A stretch of DNA of 64,000 nt, taken from Paenibacillus tianmuensis (GTDB lineage Bacteria > Bacillota > Bacilli > Paenibacillales > NBRC-103111). The translations under genes were made by a program, and so were the position numbers. Shown here in pieces: positions 8,263 to 16,224 of this stretch (its first letter is position 1; each line of letters begins with the position of its first letter). The notes beneath the pieces were generated by a model. It ran no database searches and was not told the origin of the DNA. It worked only from the letters and a program-made list of their open reading frames with translations. Where the stretch lies: NCBI RefSeq assembly GCF_900100345.1, contig NZ_FMTT01000026.1, positions 1-64,000 of the forward strand. Direction: 5' to 3'.

Positions 8263-8501
8263 CCTCGGAATCGGAACAGGAACGTTCACCGCCGCAGCCA
8301 TGCGCTTTCCCAGACTTCATCAACTCTCAAAATCTTGTCCTATATACGAATGAAACCATTGCAAACAATCGTCCAACGGCGGGTCACGAACATTCTCGCC
8401 GTGCTTTGCTGCTGGAGAAAATCTCCAAAGCCGAACCGGCCAAAGCGCCGCACGTGTTCCCGAATTTCGACTTCGGCGCCTGATCAAAACGATTTTCCCG
8501 G
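8263..8501. other. Intergenic stretch with no recognisable gene
   Basis: Between the trpS promoter and the aldose epimerase promoter I see no ORF with a ribosome binding site, no hairpin with a T tract and no repeat. The open frames here lack start signals. Confidence 0.5.
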
Positions 8502-8530
8502 GTGACAGTCCCTGGCTCCTCTGGTACAAT
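8502..8530 (+). promoter_or_regulatory. Promoter of the aldose epimerase-like gene
   Basis: GTGACA (8502-8507), a 17-base spacer and TACAAT (8525-8530) form a good sigma-A promoter 52 bases before the start codon. Confidence 0.65.
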
Positions 8531-8581
8531 GGAAGCGATTTACGATCGGACTATTTTACCGGACAAAGGAGAACTTTCGGA

Positions 8582-9535
8582 ATGATAATTAAGCAGATCG
8601 ACTGGCAGGGAACACCAGCCTATACGCTCGAAAACGACCACCTGATCGTCAGCATCTGTCCATCCGTCGGCAACAACGTCTACAGCATTTGGGACAAAAC
8701 GCTGGAACGCGAAATGCTTCGCGTACCAACCTCGCCGTCCGAGATGGCCACCGAGCCGGTGCAATACGGCACGCCGATTCTGATGCCGCCGAACCGCATC
8801 CGCGATGGCCGCTTCACATTCGAGGGCCGCAGCTACCAATTCGAGATCAATAGCGTTCAGGGCAATCATATCCATGGCGTGATCAAGAGCCAGCCTTGGA
8901 CGGTGCTTGCCACCGGCGAAAAGGACGGAGCCCTCTACATCACGTCCGTTTTTCGTCTAGTCGACGATGCACACGTGCAGCATCAATTCCCGCACGAGTT
9001 AGAGCTTGAAGTGACTTACGAGCTGCGGGGCAGCACGCTCCGTCATCTGCTGAAAGCGACCAACCGCGGCCAAACGTCCGCTCCGTTCGGCTACGGGCTG
9101 CATACATGGTTTTTGCTGGACGGCGAGCCGGAAAATTGGACGCTGCAGCTGCCGGCGATCGGCATCTGGGAGCTGGACGAAACGAGCGTGCCTCTCGGCC
9201 ATATCGCGCCGCTCAGCGACAAGTGCGCGAAGCTGCCCGAAGGCGACGTGCTGAAAGGCCACAACTTGGACACTGTGTTCCAAATCGGGGATTATCCCTG
9301 CCTCGCCGTGCTGTCCGGCCCGAAGGCCGATATCCGTTACAGCGGTTCCGATCTGTTCAAGCAATGGGTCATTTATACGAAGGGTGAAGCCCGGGATTTC
9401 ATCTGCCTGGAGCCGTACACTTGGGTCACCAACGCACCGAATATTAATCAGCCGGCCGAGGTGACAGGCTTCCGGGCCATCGAACCGGGAGGTTCGCTGG
9501 AGCTGGAAGTAAAGCTTGAGGTCGCTTACAAATAA
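8582..9535 (+). CDS. Aldose 1-epimerase family protein (GalM-like)
   Basis: 317 residues with the beta-sandwich pattern of the aldose epimerase/GalM family. PILMPPNRIRDGRFTFEGR is the substrate-entry motif with the conserved Asn-Arg, GNHIHGV carries the first catalytic histidine, FGYGLHTWF the second, and CLEPYTW the catalytic glutamate. These enzymes interconvert alpha and beta anomers of sugars; the exact sugar cannot be told. AAAGGAG precedes the ATG. It is monocistronic, with its own promoter and a terminator at 9579-9606. Confidence 0.88.
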   Translation: MIIKQIDWQGTPAYTLENDHLIVSICPSVGNNVYSIWDKTLEREMLRVPTSPSEMATEPVQYGTPILMPPNRIRDGRFTFEGRSYQFEINSVQGNHIHGVIKSQPWTVLATGEKDGALYITSVFRLVDDAHVQHQFPHELELEVTYELRGSTLRHLLKATNRGQTSAPFGYGLHTWFLLDGEPENWTLQLPAIGIWELDETSVPLGHIAPLSDKCAKLPEGDVLKGHNLDTVFQIGDYPCLAVLSGPKADIRYSGSDLFKQWVIYTKGEARDFICLEPYTWVTNAPNINQPAEVTGFRAIEPGGSLELEVKLEVAYK

Positions 9536-9578
9536 CGTTTAACCATAAAAATCCTTTATGCTGCAAAGAACGACAACA

Positions 9579-9606
9579 GTCAGTAGCGCACGCTGCTGAC
9601 TTTTTT
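9579..9606 (+). terminator. Terminator of the aldose epimerase-like gene
   Basis: GTCAGTAGCG (9579-9588) pairs with CGCTGCTGAC (9591-9600) and is followed by six T. Confidence 0.85.
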
Positions 9607-9638
9607 ATCCCAGCTCTGCGATTAAGCGGGAAGATACC

Positions 9639-9675
9639 AAAAGGCTGCGCCCCAGTCAGGCGTCAGCCTTTTTTT
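9639..9675 (+). terminator. Second terminator-like hairpin
   Basis: AAGGCTG (9641-9647) pairs with CAGCCTT (9664-9670), with further pairing inside, followed by a T run. It backs up the terminator at 9579-9606. Confidence 0.7.
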
Positions 9676-9758
9676 CTTGTTTCCAGTCCGAAACACACAC
9701 CTGCCCCGCTCTTCTTCGTACGATATACAAAACGAGCGAAGAAAGGCAGGCTGGACAG

Positions 9759-9920
9759 ATGAGCATCAGCAAATCCGACTGGTTCGACGGCATTACCAAA
9801 TTATTGACCGAGGATAAACAAATGAAAACCATGTTTAAGGACATGGAAAAACTGGAAAAAGAAATGACAGCTTTAATGAAGCAGATGGAAGCGCTCAAAA
9901 AGCCGAAAAATAAGAACTAG
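9759..9920 (+). CDS. Small charged helical protein, 53 residues
   Basis: MSISKSDWFDGITKLLTEDK is followed by a heptad-like amphipathic helix rich in Lys, Glu and Met (EKLEKEMTALMKQMEAL) and a basic tail, so a short coiled coil is likely. AAAGG lies about 13 bases upstream. Its last four bases overlap the end of the convergent neighbour. Function unknown; the composition supports a real but uncharacterised gene. Confidence 0.55.
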   Translation: MSISKSDWFDGITKLLTEDKQMKTMFKDMEKLEKEMTALMKQMEALKKPKNKN

Positions 9921-10396
9921 CCCCGGGCAAGCTGCTGCTTCACCGTTTCGACGGTATTTTTGAAATACGGCCGGTAATCCAGATGTTCGACAAAACGCAA
10001 AAACGTCTCTCCGATCTCCCTTACCTGCTTGGCATAAGCTGACCATTCGATATCGTACTTACCCAGTTGACGGGGGTATCTTCCCTCCCGTTCCTCCACT
10101 TCCGTGAATTCTAACCGGCCGTCGGCCTTATGCCGTACGATAAACGAGAACGCCCGGCATTCCGGGTCGCCGCAGCCGCAGCAGAAGAACGGCACACGCT
10201 GCCATTCGTCCGCCGGCGCCCAACGAAACGGCTCCACATCTTCATGGACGCTGAGCAGCAGCGCCGGAAGCCCCACGTCGATGCACAGCGGTTCGTCGAT
10301 CAGCGTTTCGCCGTCAATCTCCAGTTTAACGTCGGCATGTACGATTTGCAGGTCCGCATCGAAGGACCAGTTGCTGCACGTCAGCAAAAATCCCAA
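9917..10396 (-). CDS. Conserved hypothetical protein with a Cys cluster, 159 residues
   Basis: The centre carries FFCCGCGDPEC (near residues 70-80), which could bind zinc. Around it lie WSFDADLQIVHADVKLEIDG at the N-terminus and an amphipathic C-terminal half (FLRFVEHLDYRPYFKNTVE). There is no membrane segment or signal. I do not recognise the family. It is divergent from SASP copy 2 and its end overlaps the 53-residue gene by four bases. Confidence 0.72.
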   Translation of the reverse strand: MGFLLTCSNWSFDADLQIVHADVKLEIDGETLIDEPLCIDVGLPALLLSVHEDVEPFRWAPADEWQRVPFFCCGCGDPECRAFSFIVRHKADGRLEFTEVEEREGRYPRQLGKYDIEWSAYAKQVREIGETFLRFVEHLDYRPYFKNTVETVKQQLARG

Positions 10397-10443
10397 GACA
10401 ATCCCTCCTCCGTCAGGTGGTCACATTTACCAATTTCCTATCT

Positions 10444-10472
10444 GTGTATATTCTTTCGCGTGGAACATACTA
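10444..10472 (+). promoter_or_regulatory. Probable sigma-G promoter of SASP copy 2
   Basis: The -10 element CATACTA (10466-10472) fits the sigma-G consensus exactly. GTGTA, 17 bases upstream, matches the -35 consensus at four of five positions. Confidence 0.55.
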
Positions 10473-10495
10473 CCTAGTGAACGGAGGTGATATCG

Positions 10496-10723
10496 ATGGG
10501 CGCAGGACAATCCCGCAGCAGCAACCAATTGGTCGTACCTCAAGCTAACCAAGCTTTGGAGCAGTTGAAGTATGAAGTTGCTCAAGAGTTGGGCATTCAG
10601 ATTCCTCAAGACGGTTATTATGGCTTCATGGCTACCCGTGATACCGGAGCAATCGGGGGTCACATCACTCGTCGTCTGGTTCAAATCGCCGAGCAGCAGC
10701 TGGCTGGCAAGTTCACAAGATAA
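10496..10723 (+). CDS. Alpha/beta-type small acid-soluble spore protein (copy 2)
   Basis: 75 residues, identical to copy 1 over almost the whole first 45 residues and differing mainly at the C-terminus (EQQLAGKFTR against EQAISGGAAR). DNA-binding and GPR-sensitive core motifs are intact. The start is the ATG at 10496, behind GGAGGTG. Codon-level differences between the copies are mostly synonymous, so this is an old duplication under selection. A terminator follows at 10747. Confidence 0.96.
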   Translation: MGAGQSRSSNQLVVPQANQALEQLKYEVAQELGIQIPQDGYYGFMATRDTGAIGGHITRRLVQIAEQQLAGKFTR

Positions 10724-10746
10724 TGCACGACCTCAATACTTAACCG

Positions 10747-10773
10747 GGCGGCTCCTTCGGGACCGCCTTTTTC
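10747..10773 (+). terminator. Terminator of SASP copy 2
   Basis: GGCGG and CCGCC arms with an inner TCC/GGA pairing and a short loop, followed by five T. Confidence 0.8.
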
Positions 10774-10837
10774 CGTTGCCATTCATTATAACAAAACTAT
10801 CATTTGCTTTCTATTTGATCCCGAAGTTGCGCAGCAA

Positions 10838-11374
10838 TCATTCGCCGGCCTTCACCGCGTGTTCGACGTTAATCGCATAAAGACAGACTTCCCTATCCGT
10901 ACCCGCACTTGGGACCATACCTTCAAAACGCATTCCCAGCTTTTCCAATAGCTTGGCCGACGAGTGATTATCTTTATAGGTAATAGCCACAATGCGTTTG
11001 AGACCCAGTTCGGATTTAGCATAAGCCATCGCGGCGGAAGCCGCCTCGAAGGCGTACCCTTTCCCCCGGAATTCGGGAAGAAAAGTATATCCAACATCGA
11101 CATCCTCTAAGAAATCTCGTTTGGCAAATCCGCAGATGCCGATCGGCGTGCCCCCCTCTTTCAATTCCGTCAAATAAAATCCGAACCCCAAACGAGCATA
11201 CGTGTCCAGCGGTCCTTTTATAATAAAGCTCCGCGCCTCATCGAGCGTTTTCACGCCTTTATCCCCGATGTACCGAATCCAGGAAGGATCGTTCATAAGC
11301 TCCAGGATAAACGACGCATCCTCTAGGGTCTGGTGGCGAAGAACCAGCCGGTCGGTTTCGAGCACTTTCATCAT
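10838..11374 (-). CDS. GNAT acetyltransferase (RimJ/RimL type)
   Basis: 178 residues. MMKVLETDRLVLRHQTLEDA is typical of the RimJ/RimL subfamily that acetylates N-termini or small amines. The acetyl-CoA loop is seen in FLPEFRGKGYAFEAA (R/Q-x-x-G-x-G/A) near residue 90, followed by IVAITYKDNHSSAKLLEKLGM, the usual last strand and helix. The substrate cannot be named. It is a single gene. Confidence 0.88.
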   Translation of the reverse strand: MMKVLETDRLVLRHQTLEDASFILELMNDPSWIRYIGDKGVKTLDEARSFIIKGPLDTYARLGFGFYLTELKEGGTPIGICGFAKRDFLEDVDVGYTFLPEFRGKGYAFEAASAAMAYAKSELGLKRIVAITYKDNHSSAKLLEKLGMRFEGMVPSAGTDREVCLYAINVEHAVKAGE

Positions 11375-11438
11375 TGTTACCCCCGGTTGTTTATACGCTT
11401 AACAATCCAAAAAGTTCCATATCTCCCCTTTTAAAATC

Positions 11439-11471
11439 AAAAAAACCTCCCGATCCAGCGATCAAGGGAGG
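11439..11471 (-). terminator. Terminator of the 127-residue gene
   Basis: GGGAGG (11471-11466) and CCTCCC (11451-11446) pair across a 14-base loop and are followed on the minus strand by seven T. Confidence 0.75.
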
Positions 11472-11595
11472 GTGTACGTTATATCGAACAATTAGAGCAT
11501 CAGAAGGATTAAATTTAGTTGAAAACAAAAAAGAATGTAGAAAGTTATAATGGGATAAAAGGTAACCTAGGTATGAGTGCAGTAAGCTTGGTCAA

Positions 11596-11979
11596 TCAAA
11601 AATCGCGTTTGTTTTTATTGGACTCGCCAACCAAATTCGCCATGTTATAGTTTGATTCGAAGGTCACGCTGGTGCAAAGCAAGTCTTGGCGCATCGCGAA
11701 TTCAAACTGAATCTCCCCGTGCGTCCAACGTTTTAGCTTCAACGATTCCAGAGCGGTATGGCGGAACGAAAGCTGCTGGCTTTCGGACAGGCCGCGCTCT
11801 GACATCTTGATCTCCGTACCCTTGCTCTCCAGAGGAAAATGCCGGATGCCGAACTTTCCAACCATGTTATTTCGAATCTGGACGAAAACCGTCCCCGAGG
11901 TAAGCTGAGCCAGCTCCTCTTTCAATTCACGAAACACCAAATCCAACTGTCTGGCTAAAGGCAACTGTTCTAAAATCAC
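11596..11979 (-). CDS. Conserved hypothetical protein, about 127 residues
   Basis: The GTG at 11979 is chosen because AAAGGAGG lies just upstream; the longer frame from 12060 has no such site. The protein starts VILEQLPLARQLDLVFREL and contains TSGTVFVQIRNNMVGKFGIR and MSERGLSESQQLSFRHTALE, a mixed alpha/beta soluble protein. I do not recognise the family. It is monocistronic, with a terminator at 11439-11471. Confidence 0.68.
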   Translation of the reverse strand: MILEQLPLARQLDLVFRELKEELAQLTSGTVFVQIRNNMVGKFGIRHFPLESKGTEIKMSERGLSESQQLSFRHTALESLKLKRWTHGEIQFEFAMRQDLLCTSVTFESNYNMANLVGESNKNKRDF

Positions 11980-12182
11980 AGAGTTCCTCCTTTCAAGTAG
12001 TGTAATTGGAATATTATGTATACCTGAGGCTCTAGACCCATTATAGGACAATATAACCACGTTGACAACAAATTTTTTTCATAAAATAAACGATAATTCA
12101 ACAAAATTTTACATTGTTAGACATCGTGCAGTTGTCACCGATTTCATTCCGGCCATCAAGCGGCCCCTCAAAACAAGCTTAA

Positions 12183-12206
12183 GCCCCGCCTACAATAGGC
12201 GGGGCC
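12183..12206. terminator. GC-rich hairpin after pepF
   Basis: GCCCCGCCT pairs with AGGCGGGGC across a six-base loop. It lies six bases after the pepF stop. The T tract is poor (TTAAGCTTG), so it may be a weak terminator or an mRNA-stabilising stem. Confidence 0.55.
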
Positions 12207-12211
12207 AAAAA

Positions 12212-14002
12212 TTACTCCGTCAAGCGCAGGAACTCGTTAACGTCGGCGATCGTGACGTCCATCGCCTGCTGCCAGAAGTCCGGCTTGCGCAGGTCGACGC
12301 CGAGATGCTTGCTCGCCAAGTCTTCGACCGTCATCCGTCCGGTATCGCGCAGCAGCGCGATGTACTGGTCTTCGAACGCCGCGCCCCGGCGGAGCGCTTC
12401 GGCGTACAAACCGGTGCTGAACATGTAGCCGAAGGTGTACGGGAAATTGTAGAACGGCACGTCCGTTAAGTAAAAATGCATTTTCGATGCCCAGAAGTGC
12501 GGATGATACTCGGCAAGCGTATTCCGGTATGCCTTCTTCTGAGCGGCTTCCATCAATTCGTTCAACCGCTCAATGCTCACGATCCCGTGGCGGCGCGCTT
12601 CGTAAAAGTCCGTTTCGAACAAGAACCGGGCATGAATGTTCATATAGAATGCGACCGAGCCCTGAATCTTATTCTCAAGCAGTGTGATGCGTTCTTCGTC
12701 GGTGGTCGCCCCTTTCACCGCCGCGTCGGAGACGACCATCTCGGCGAACGTGGAAGCCGTCTCGGCGACGTTCATGGCGTACTCTTGAGCCAACGCCGGC
12801 AGATCGTTCATCACATGCTGATGATAGGCGTGTCCGAGCTCGTGCGCAAGTGTCGATACATTCGATGCGGTGCCCGCATACGTCATAAAGATGCGCGTTT
12901 CTTCGGAGATGGGAAACGACGTGCAGAAGCCGCCGGGACGTTTGCCTGCGCGATCCTCCGCTTCGATCCAGCCATTCTCGAACGCCATCACGGTGAAATC
13001 GGCCATCTTCGGGCTGAAGCGGCGGAACTGCTCTACGATGAGCTGCGCGCCCTGATCGTAGCTGAACGTCGTATTGCCGTCTCCGACCGGAGCGTCGACG
13101 TCATGCCATGTCAATTTCTCAACGCCCAGCAGCTTCGCTTTCCGCTCCAGGTAACGGACGAACACGTCTTTGCTTTGCTCGATCACGCCCCACATCGCAT
13201 CCAGCGTTTCCTTCGACATCCGGTTGATGGTTAGCGGCTCCCGATGAATCTCATCCCAGCCCCGGCGTTCATACAGCTTTAGCCGGAAGCCGCCCAGGTG
13301 ATTGAGCGCGTCGGCGCAGTAATCGGCATGCTTCGCCCATTCCCGCTCCCACAGCTCGAATACCCGCTGCCGCACGCCGCGGTCCGGGCTGTACATTTTG
13401 TTGGCGGCTTGTCCCGCCGACAACTCCGTAACGACCCCGTTTTCTTCGAACGGGATGCTGAATTTGCTCACGGTCGTGTTGTACAGCTCGCCCCAACCGT
13501 GATACCCGTCCACGGCAAGGTCGTGGATCAGCGCCTCCTGCTCCGGCGGCAGCTTCTCCGAAGCGAGCCGACGCCGCTCTTCAAGCGGGTAAGCGATTTC
13601 ACTAAGCTCCGCGTGAGCAAGCAAGCCTTGCCAAGCCGGTTCAGGAATGCGCCGCAGGAAATCGTCGAACCGCGTCAAAGCGGAAGCGAAGGTGGCTTGA
13701 ATCGACTTCACCTGCCCGGTTAGCTGGACCGCCCGCTTGTCGTTCTGATTTTCTGCCGTCAGGCAGCCGGTGAACGACTCCGCTTCGCGTATTTTCAATA
13801 AGGCCGTTTGCGCCAGCACGATCACGGGAAGCAGCGTTGCCGATTGCTCGGCCGTTTCCGGTACGGCCAACCCGCTTAACGTCTCGTCCAGTTCGGCGAT
13901 GTTCGATTGCAGCTCTTTCAAAAATTGAATAAAAGCATTAGACCCGCTGCCTCCCGGAAAAAAGCGTTCCAAATTCCAAGTTTGCGGCAAAGCATTACGC
14001 AT
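12212..14002 (-). CDS. pepF: M3-family oligoendopeptidase (PepF-like)
   Basis: 596 residues, the usual length for oligoendopeptidase F. The zinc motif HELGHAYH lies near residue 387, with TASTFAEMVV supplying the third ligand glutamate about 25 residues later. The N-terminal half is the all-helical cap of M3 peptidases. It cleaves oligopeptides in the cytoplasm. The ATG at 14002 is preferred because AAGGAAG is nine bases upstream, whereas the in-frame GTG at 14011 abuts that site. Confidence 0.92.
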   Translation of the reverse strand: MRNALPQTWNLERFFPGGSGSNAFIQFLKELQSNIAELDETLSGLAVPETAEQSATLLPVIVLAQTALLKIREAESFTGCLTAENQNDKRAVQLTGQVKSIQATFASALTRFDDFLRRIPEPAWQGLLAHAELSEIAYPLEERRRLASEKLPPEQEALIHDLAVDGYHGWGELYNTTVSKFSIPFEENGVVTELSAGQAANKMYSPDRGVRQRVFELWEREWAKHADYCADALNHLGGFRLKLYERRGWDEIHREPLTINRMSKETLDAMWGVIEQSKDVFVRYLERKAKLLGVEKLTWHDVDAPVGDGNTTFSYDQGAQLIVEQFRRFSPKMADFTVMAFENGWIEAEDRAGKRPGGFCTSFPISEETRIFMTYAGTASNVSTLAHELGHAYHQHVMNDLPALAQEYAMNVAETASTFAEMVVSDAAVKGATTDEERITLLENKIQGSVAFYMNIHARFLFETDFYEARRHGIVSIERLNELMEAAQKKAYRNTLAEYHPHFWASKMHFYLTDVPFYNFPYTFGYMFSTGLYAEALRRGAAFEDQYIALLRDTGRMTVEDLASKHLGVDLRKPDFWQQAMDVTIADVNEFLRLTE

Positions 14003-14090
14003 GCTATACACCTTCCTTATTTATACATTATGTATCTCTTCCCATTAAACCACAATTTGGCGTAAAACCAAAATGGTGTGGCCCCATTTT

Positions 14091-14119
14091 TTGGTTGAAT
14101 TTCAGGTCTCGGATATGAT
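14091..14119 (+). promoter_or_regulatory. Promoter of yycC and the zinc-ribbon gene
   Basis: TTGGTT (14091-14096), a 17-base spacer and TATGAT (14114-14119), about 40 bases before yycC. Confidence 0.6.
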
Positions 14120-14159
14120 TAAATGGAGACTATAAACCTTTAGACTGGAGGGACTGCGA

Positions 14160-14351
14160 ATGAGACCTTTGCAGATTTCACCCGAGACGGCGCAGAAACT
14201 CGCGAAGGAATTGAACGTTCCGATCGAACACCTGATGCATATGCCTCAGCACATTCTTCTGCAGAAGCTGGCCGAGCTGGCCGGAAAGGCGAAGGACAAT
14301 TCCACGACTGCGGCACCGGATCAAGATTCCGGCGTTTCCGGCCGGGAGTAA
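14160..14351 (+). CDS. yycC: YycC-like small protein
   Basis: 63 residues beginning MRPLQISPETAQKLAKELNV and continuing IEHLMHMPQHILLQKLAEL, close to the pattern of Bacillus YycC. Its function is unknown. The polar, probably disordered C-terminus carries no motif. GGAGGG precedes the ATG. The next gene starts five bases after the stop, so the two are probably co-transcribed. Confidence 0.82.
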   Translation: MRPLQISPETAQKLAKELNVPIEHLMHMPQHILLQKLAELAGKAKDNSTTAAPDQDSGVSGRE

Positions 14352-14355
14352 ACGT

Positions 14356-14601
14356 ATGATACCTTTTGAGAATACATGGCCCTATGAACGGATCGGACAA
14401 GACGTGTACGTTCATAGCTGCCCCTTTTGCCACGCTGCCAATGTTTTGTTGCCGCTCAAGCTTAAAGACCTCTCGGAACTTCGCGAAGGCGTCAAAAAGC
14501 TGCTCGTCTTCCCCTGCTGCCGAAATAGAGAGACGCTGGTCGATGCCGACCAAGATTATTTGCTTGCGGGCCGTCCGCTGCGCCGATACGGCAAAGAGTA
14601 A
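14356..14601 (+). CDS. Small putative zinc-binding protein, 81 residues
   Basis: HSCPFCHAAN (near residues 20-29) and FPCCRNRETLVDADQDYLL (near 52-70) supply two Cys pairs, a likely zinc ribbon. No membrane segment. Immediate coupling to yycC and a shared terminator suggest an operon. No function can be assigned. Confidence 0.72.
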   Translation: MIPFENTWPYERIGQDVYVHSCPFCHAANVLLPLKLKDLSELREGVKKLLVFPCCRNRETLVDADQDYLLAGRPLRRYGKE

Positions 14602-14672
14602 GCGTTCCCGTCTTCCCAGGAAACCATCTTCATGGATTGCTTTTGTTCTATCGCGCGAATCAAACAAGGCAA

Positions 14673-14724
14673 AAAAACGCTTGAAGCATTCTCGGATCGA
14701 TGCCGGGAAGCTTGAAGCGTTTTT
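14673..14724. terminator. Bidirectional terminator
   Basis: AAAAACGCTT (14673-14682) pairs with AAGCGTTTTT (14715-14724), with a further inner stem. A and T runs lie at both ends. It separates the plus-strand pair from the convergent DUF2225 gene. Confidence 0.75.
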
Positions 14725-14736
14725 GCGTTAAAGGCA

Positions 14737-15438
14737 TCAGGTCAATTCCTGGGTCTCGGGTTCGAGAACGACCGAATCCGCAAGCACATTCTCACGGGTC
14801 ACGGCCCACTGCTCGCGGCATGCCCGAATCATGCCAGCATCCATGATGCGCTTGTCGTTAACGACGCGCGAGAACCATTTGACCGCTTGGTTATACTGCT
14901 TCAGCCGGCGGTTGAGCTCCCCCATCAGGTACATCAAACGGGCATTGTTCATCTCCCCCGCTTCCGTCTCGAACGCCCGCGTGTATTCGTCCAGCGCATG
15001 CTGCAAAAAACGGGCTTCCTGCGCCTCGTCGTTCCGATAGCGGTAAAGCCAGGCAATATGGTGCAGCAGACCTGCGGTGATGCGCCCTTTATCGTTGACC
15101 GTCTGGGCCGTGACGAGCGAAAGCTTGTAGGCGTAGAGCGCATCCTCCCACGTCCGTTCGCCCCCGTAGTCTTTGTACGTCCAATGGTCGGCGATTTTTT
15201 CGCGGAATGCGTTTTTTTGCGCAGGCGTTAGCCGGTCCTTGGAATTTTCCGTCCCCGCAAACCCGCAGTGGGGGCAGATGCGTACGACATAAAAGTCGGG
15301 GTTGATATCCTTATAATGAACGCAGAAATCGGTGTCGGTGCCGGACGCCTTCTTGAAGCTCGGGCGAACGCGGGACGTTTGAAATACGACGTCGCAGTGA
15401 TGACATCTGACGCTGACTTGAAATAAAGGTTCGACCAC
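14737..15438 (-). CDS. DUF2225 family protein
   Basis: About 233 residues. The N-terminal zinc-ribbon-like part has VRCHHCDVVFQTSRVRPSF and VRICPHCGFAGTEN, two CxxC pairs near residues 12-15 and 56-59. A helical TPR-like region follows. This is the architecture of DUF2225, common in Firmicutes and of unknown function. The GTG at 15438 is chosen because AAGGAA lies nine bases upstream; the GTG at 15447 would abut it. Confidence 0.85.
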   Translation of the reverse strand: MVEPLFQVSVRCHHCDVVFQTSRVRPSFKKASGTDTDFCVHYKDINPDFYVVRICPHCGFAGTENSKDRLTPAQKNAFREKIADHWTYKDYGGERTWEDALYAYKLSLVTAQTVNDKGRITAGLLHHIAWLYRYRNDEAQEARFLQHALDEYTRAFETEAGEMNNARLMYLMGELNRRLKQYNQAVKWFSRVVNDKRIMDAGMIRACREQWAVTRENVLADSVVLEPETQELT

Positions 15439-15488
15439 GGGACACACTTCCTTCGATCAGCTTCGTTTTCTGGTCTCGATAAGCTTCG

Positions 15489-15884
15489 TTAGCTGCTGCT
15501 CTGGCTGTTGATAAAATGATACGCCGGACCCTTCAGCCGCTCCAGTACGGCAAGCCGAAGCTCCCGGTCCATTCCCGTTTCTTCCAGCGCCTCCGCCATA
15601 CAGCCGAGCCAGGCGTCCGCGCGCTCCGGCGTGATCGGGAACGGCAAATGCCGCGCACGCATCATCGGATGCCCGTACTGCCCGGAATACAGCGGCGGTC
15701 CGCCGAAAAACTGCGTCAGGAACAAATACTGCTTTTCCATGACCGGCGTAATATCTTCCGGGAACAGGGGCCCCAACAGCGGATGCGCCTGCACCTTCGG
15801 GTAAAAAGCCTCCACTATGCTGCGGATGGCCGCCTCCCCGCCGATCGCTTCGTAAAACGTCAACTCCCGTTCTCCTCGGGTCAT
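15489..15884 (-). CDS. yjbI: Group II truncated haemoglobin (YjbI type)
   Basis: About 131 residues. TFYEAIGGEAAIRSIVEAFYPKV is the short helix A/B with phenylalanine and tyrosine, then YLFLTQFFGGPPLYSGQYGH leads into MMRARHLPFPI with the proximal histidine; the C-terminal tryptophan of group II is in RADAWLGCM. Such globins bind oxygen and react with NO or peroxide, or accompany redox enzymes. The ATG at 15884 has AGGAG nine bases upstream; an earlier ATG overlaps that site. Confidence 0.9.
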   Translation of the reverse strand: MTRGERELTFYEAIGGEAAIRSIVEAFYPKVQAHPLLGPLFPEDITPVMEKQYLFLTQFFGGPPLYSGQYGHPMMRARHLPFPITPERADAWLGCMAEALEETGMDRELRLAVLERLKGPAYHFINSQSSS

Positions 15885-15902
15885 ACGGTTCATCTCCTAA
15901 CG

Positions 15903-15937
15903 AAAAAAGATGCTAAGCTGCCTTGCGCCTTAGCATC
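15903..15937 (-). terminator. Terminator of the 29-residue peptide gene
   Basis: A nine-base perfect stem (15909-15917 with 15929-15937) is followed on the minus strand by six T. Confidence 0.82.
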
Positions 15938-15955
15938 GTTATTTTGTCAAACGCT

Positions 15956-16045
15956 TTATACATCTTCTTCGCCCGATGTCATCAACGTCTCCCTAATGAC
16001 ATACACAAAAGCGCATACGAGAATTCCAGCAATGATACCCATCAT
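15956..16045 (-). CDS. Very small single-helix membrane protein, 29 residues
   Basis: MMGIIAGILVCAFVYVIRET followed by a short acidic tail ending GEEDV. One membrane helix, then a polar end. GGGAGTG lies 7-8 bases before the ATG and a strong terminator follows, which together argue for a real transcript. No family recognised. Confidence 0.5.
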   Translation of the reverse strand: MMGIIAGILVCAFVYVIRETLMTSGEEDV

Positions 16046-16224
16046 CTGAAATCACTCCCATTCTCATATTGGTACTATTGTACCATACATCGCTTGAAAA
16101 TTCAGCCTTTTTCTGACGGCCCAGCGATTTTTTCGTCCCCTTGTCCGCGCGTCCGCGAGGCATGTCTCCCCGCAGCGGCTCATATATCAGAATGACAGGC
16201 CTTTTTCGAAAGGAAGTGGTACCT

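Noticed and set aside
8529-8585. Leader peptide before the aldose epimerase gene
   Set aside because: Its ATG overlaps the promoter -10 element TACAAT, so it would not be transcribed.
12062-12469. Plus-strand ORF over the pepF end
   Set aside because: No ribosome binding site or family features; overlaps a hairpin and the pepF 3' end.
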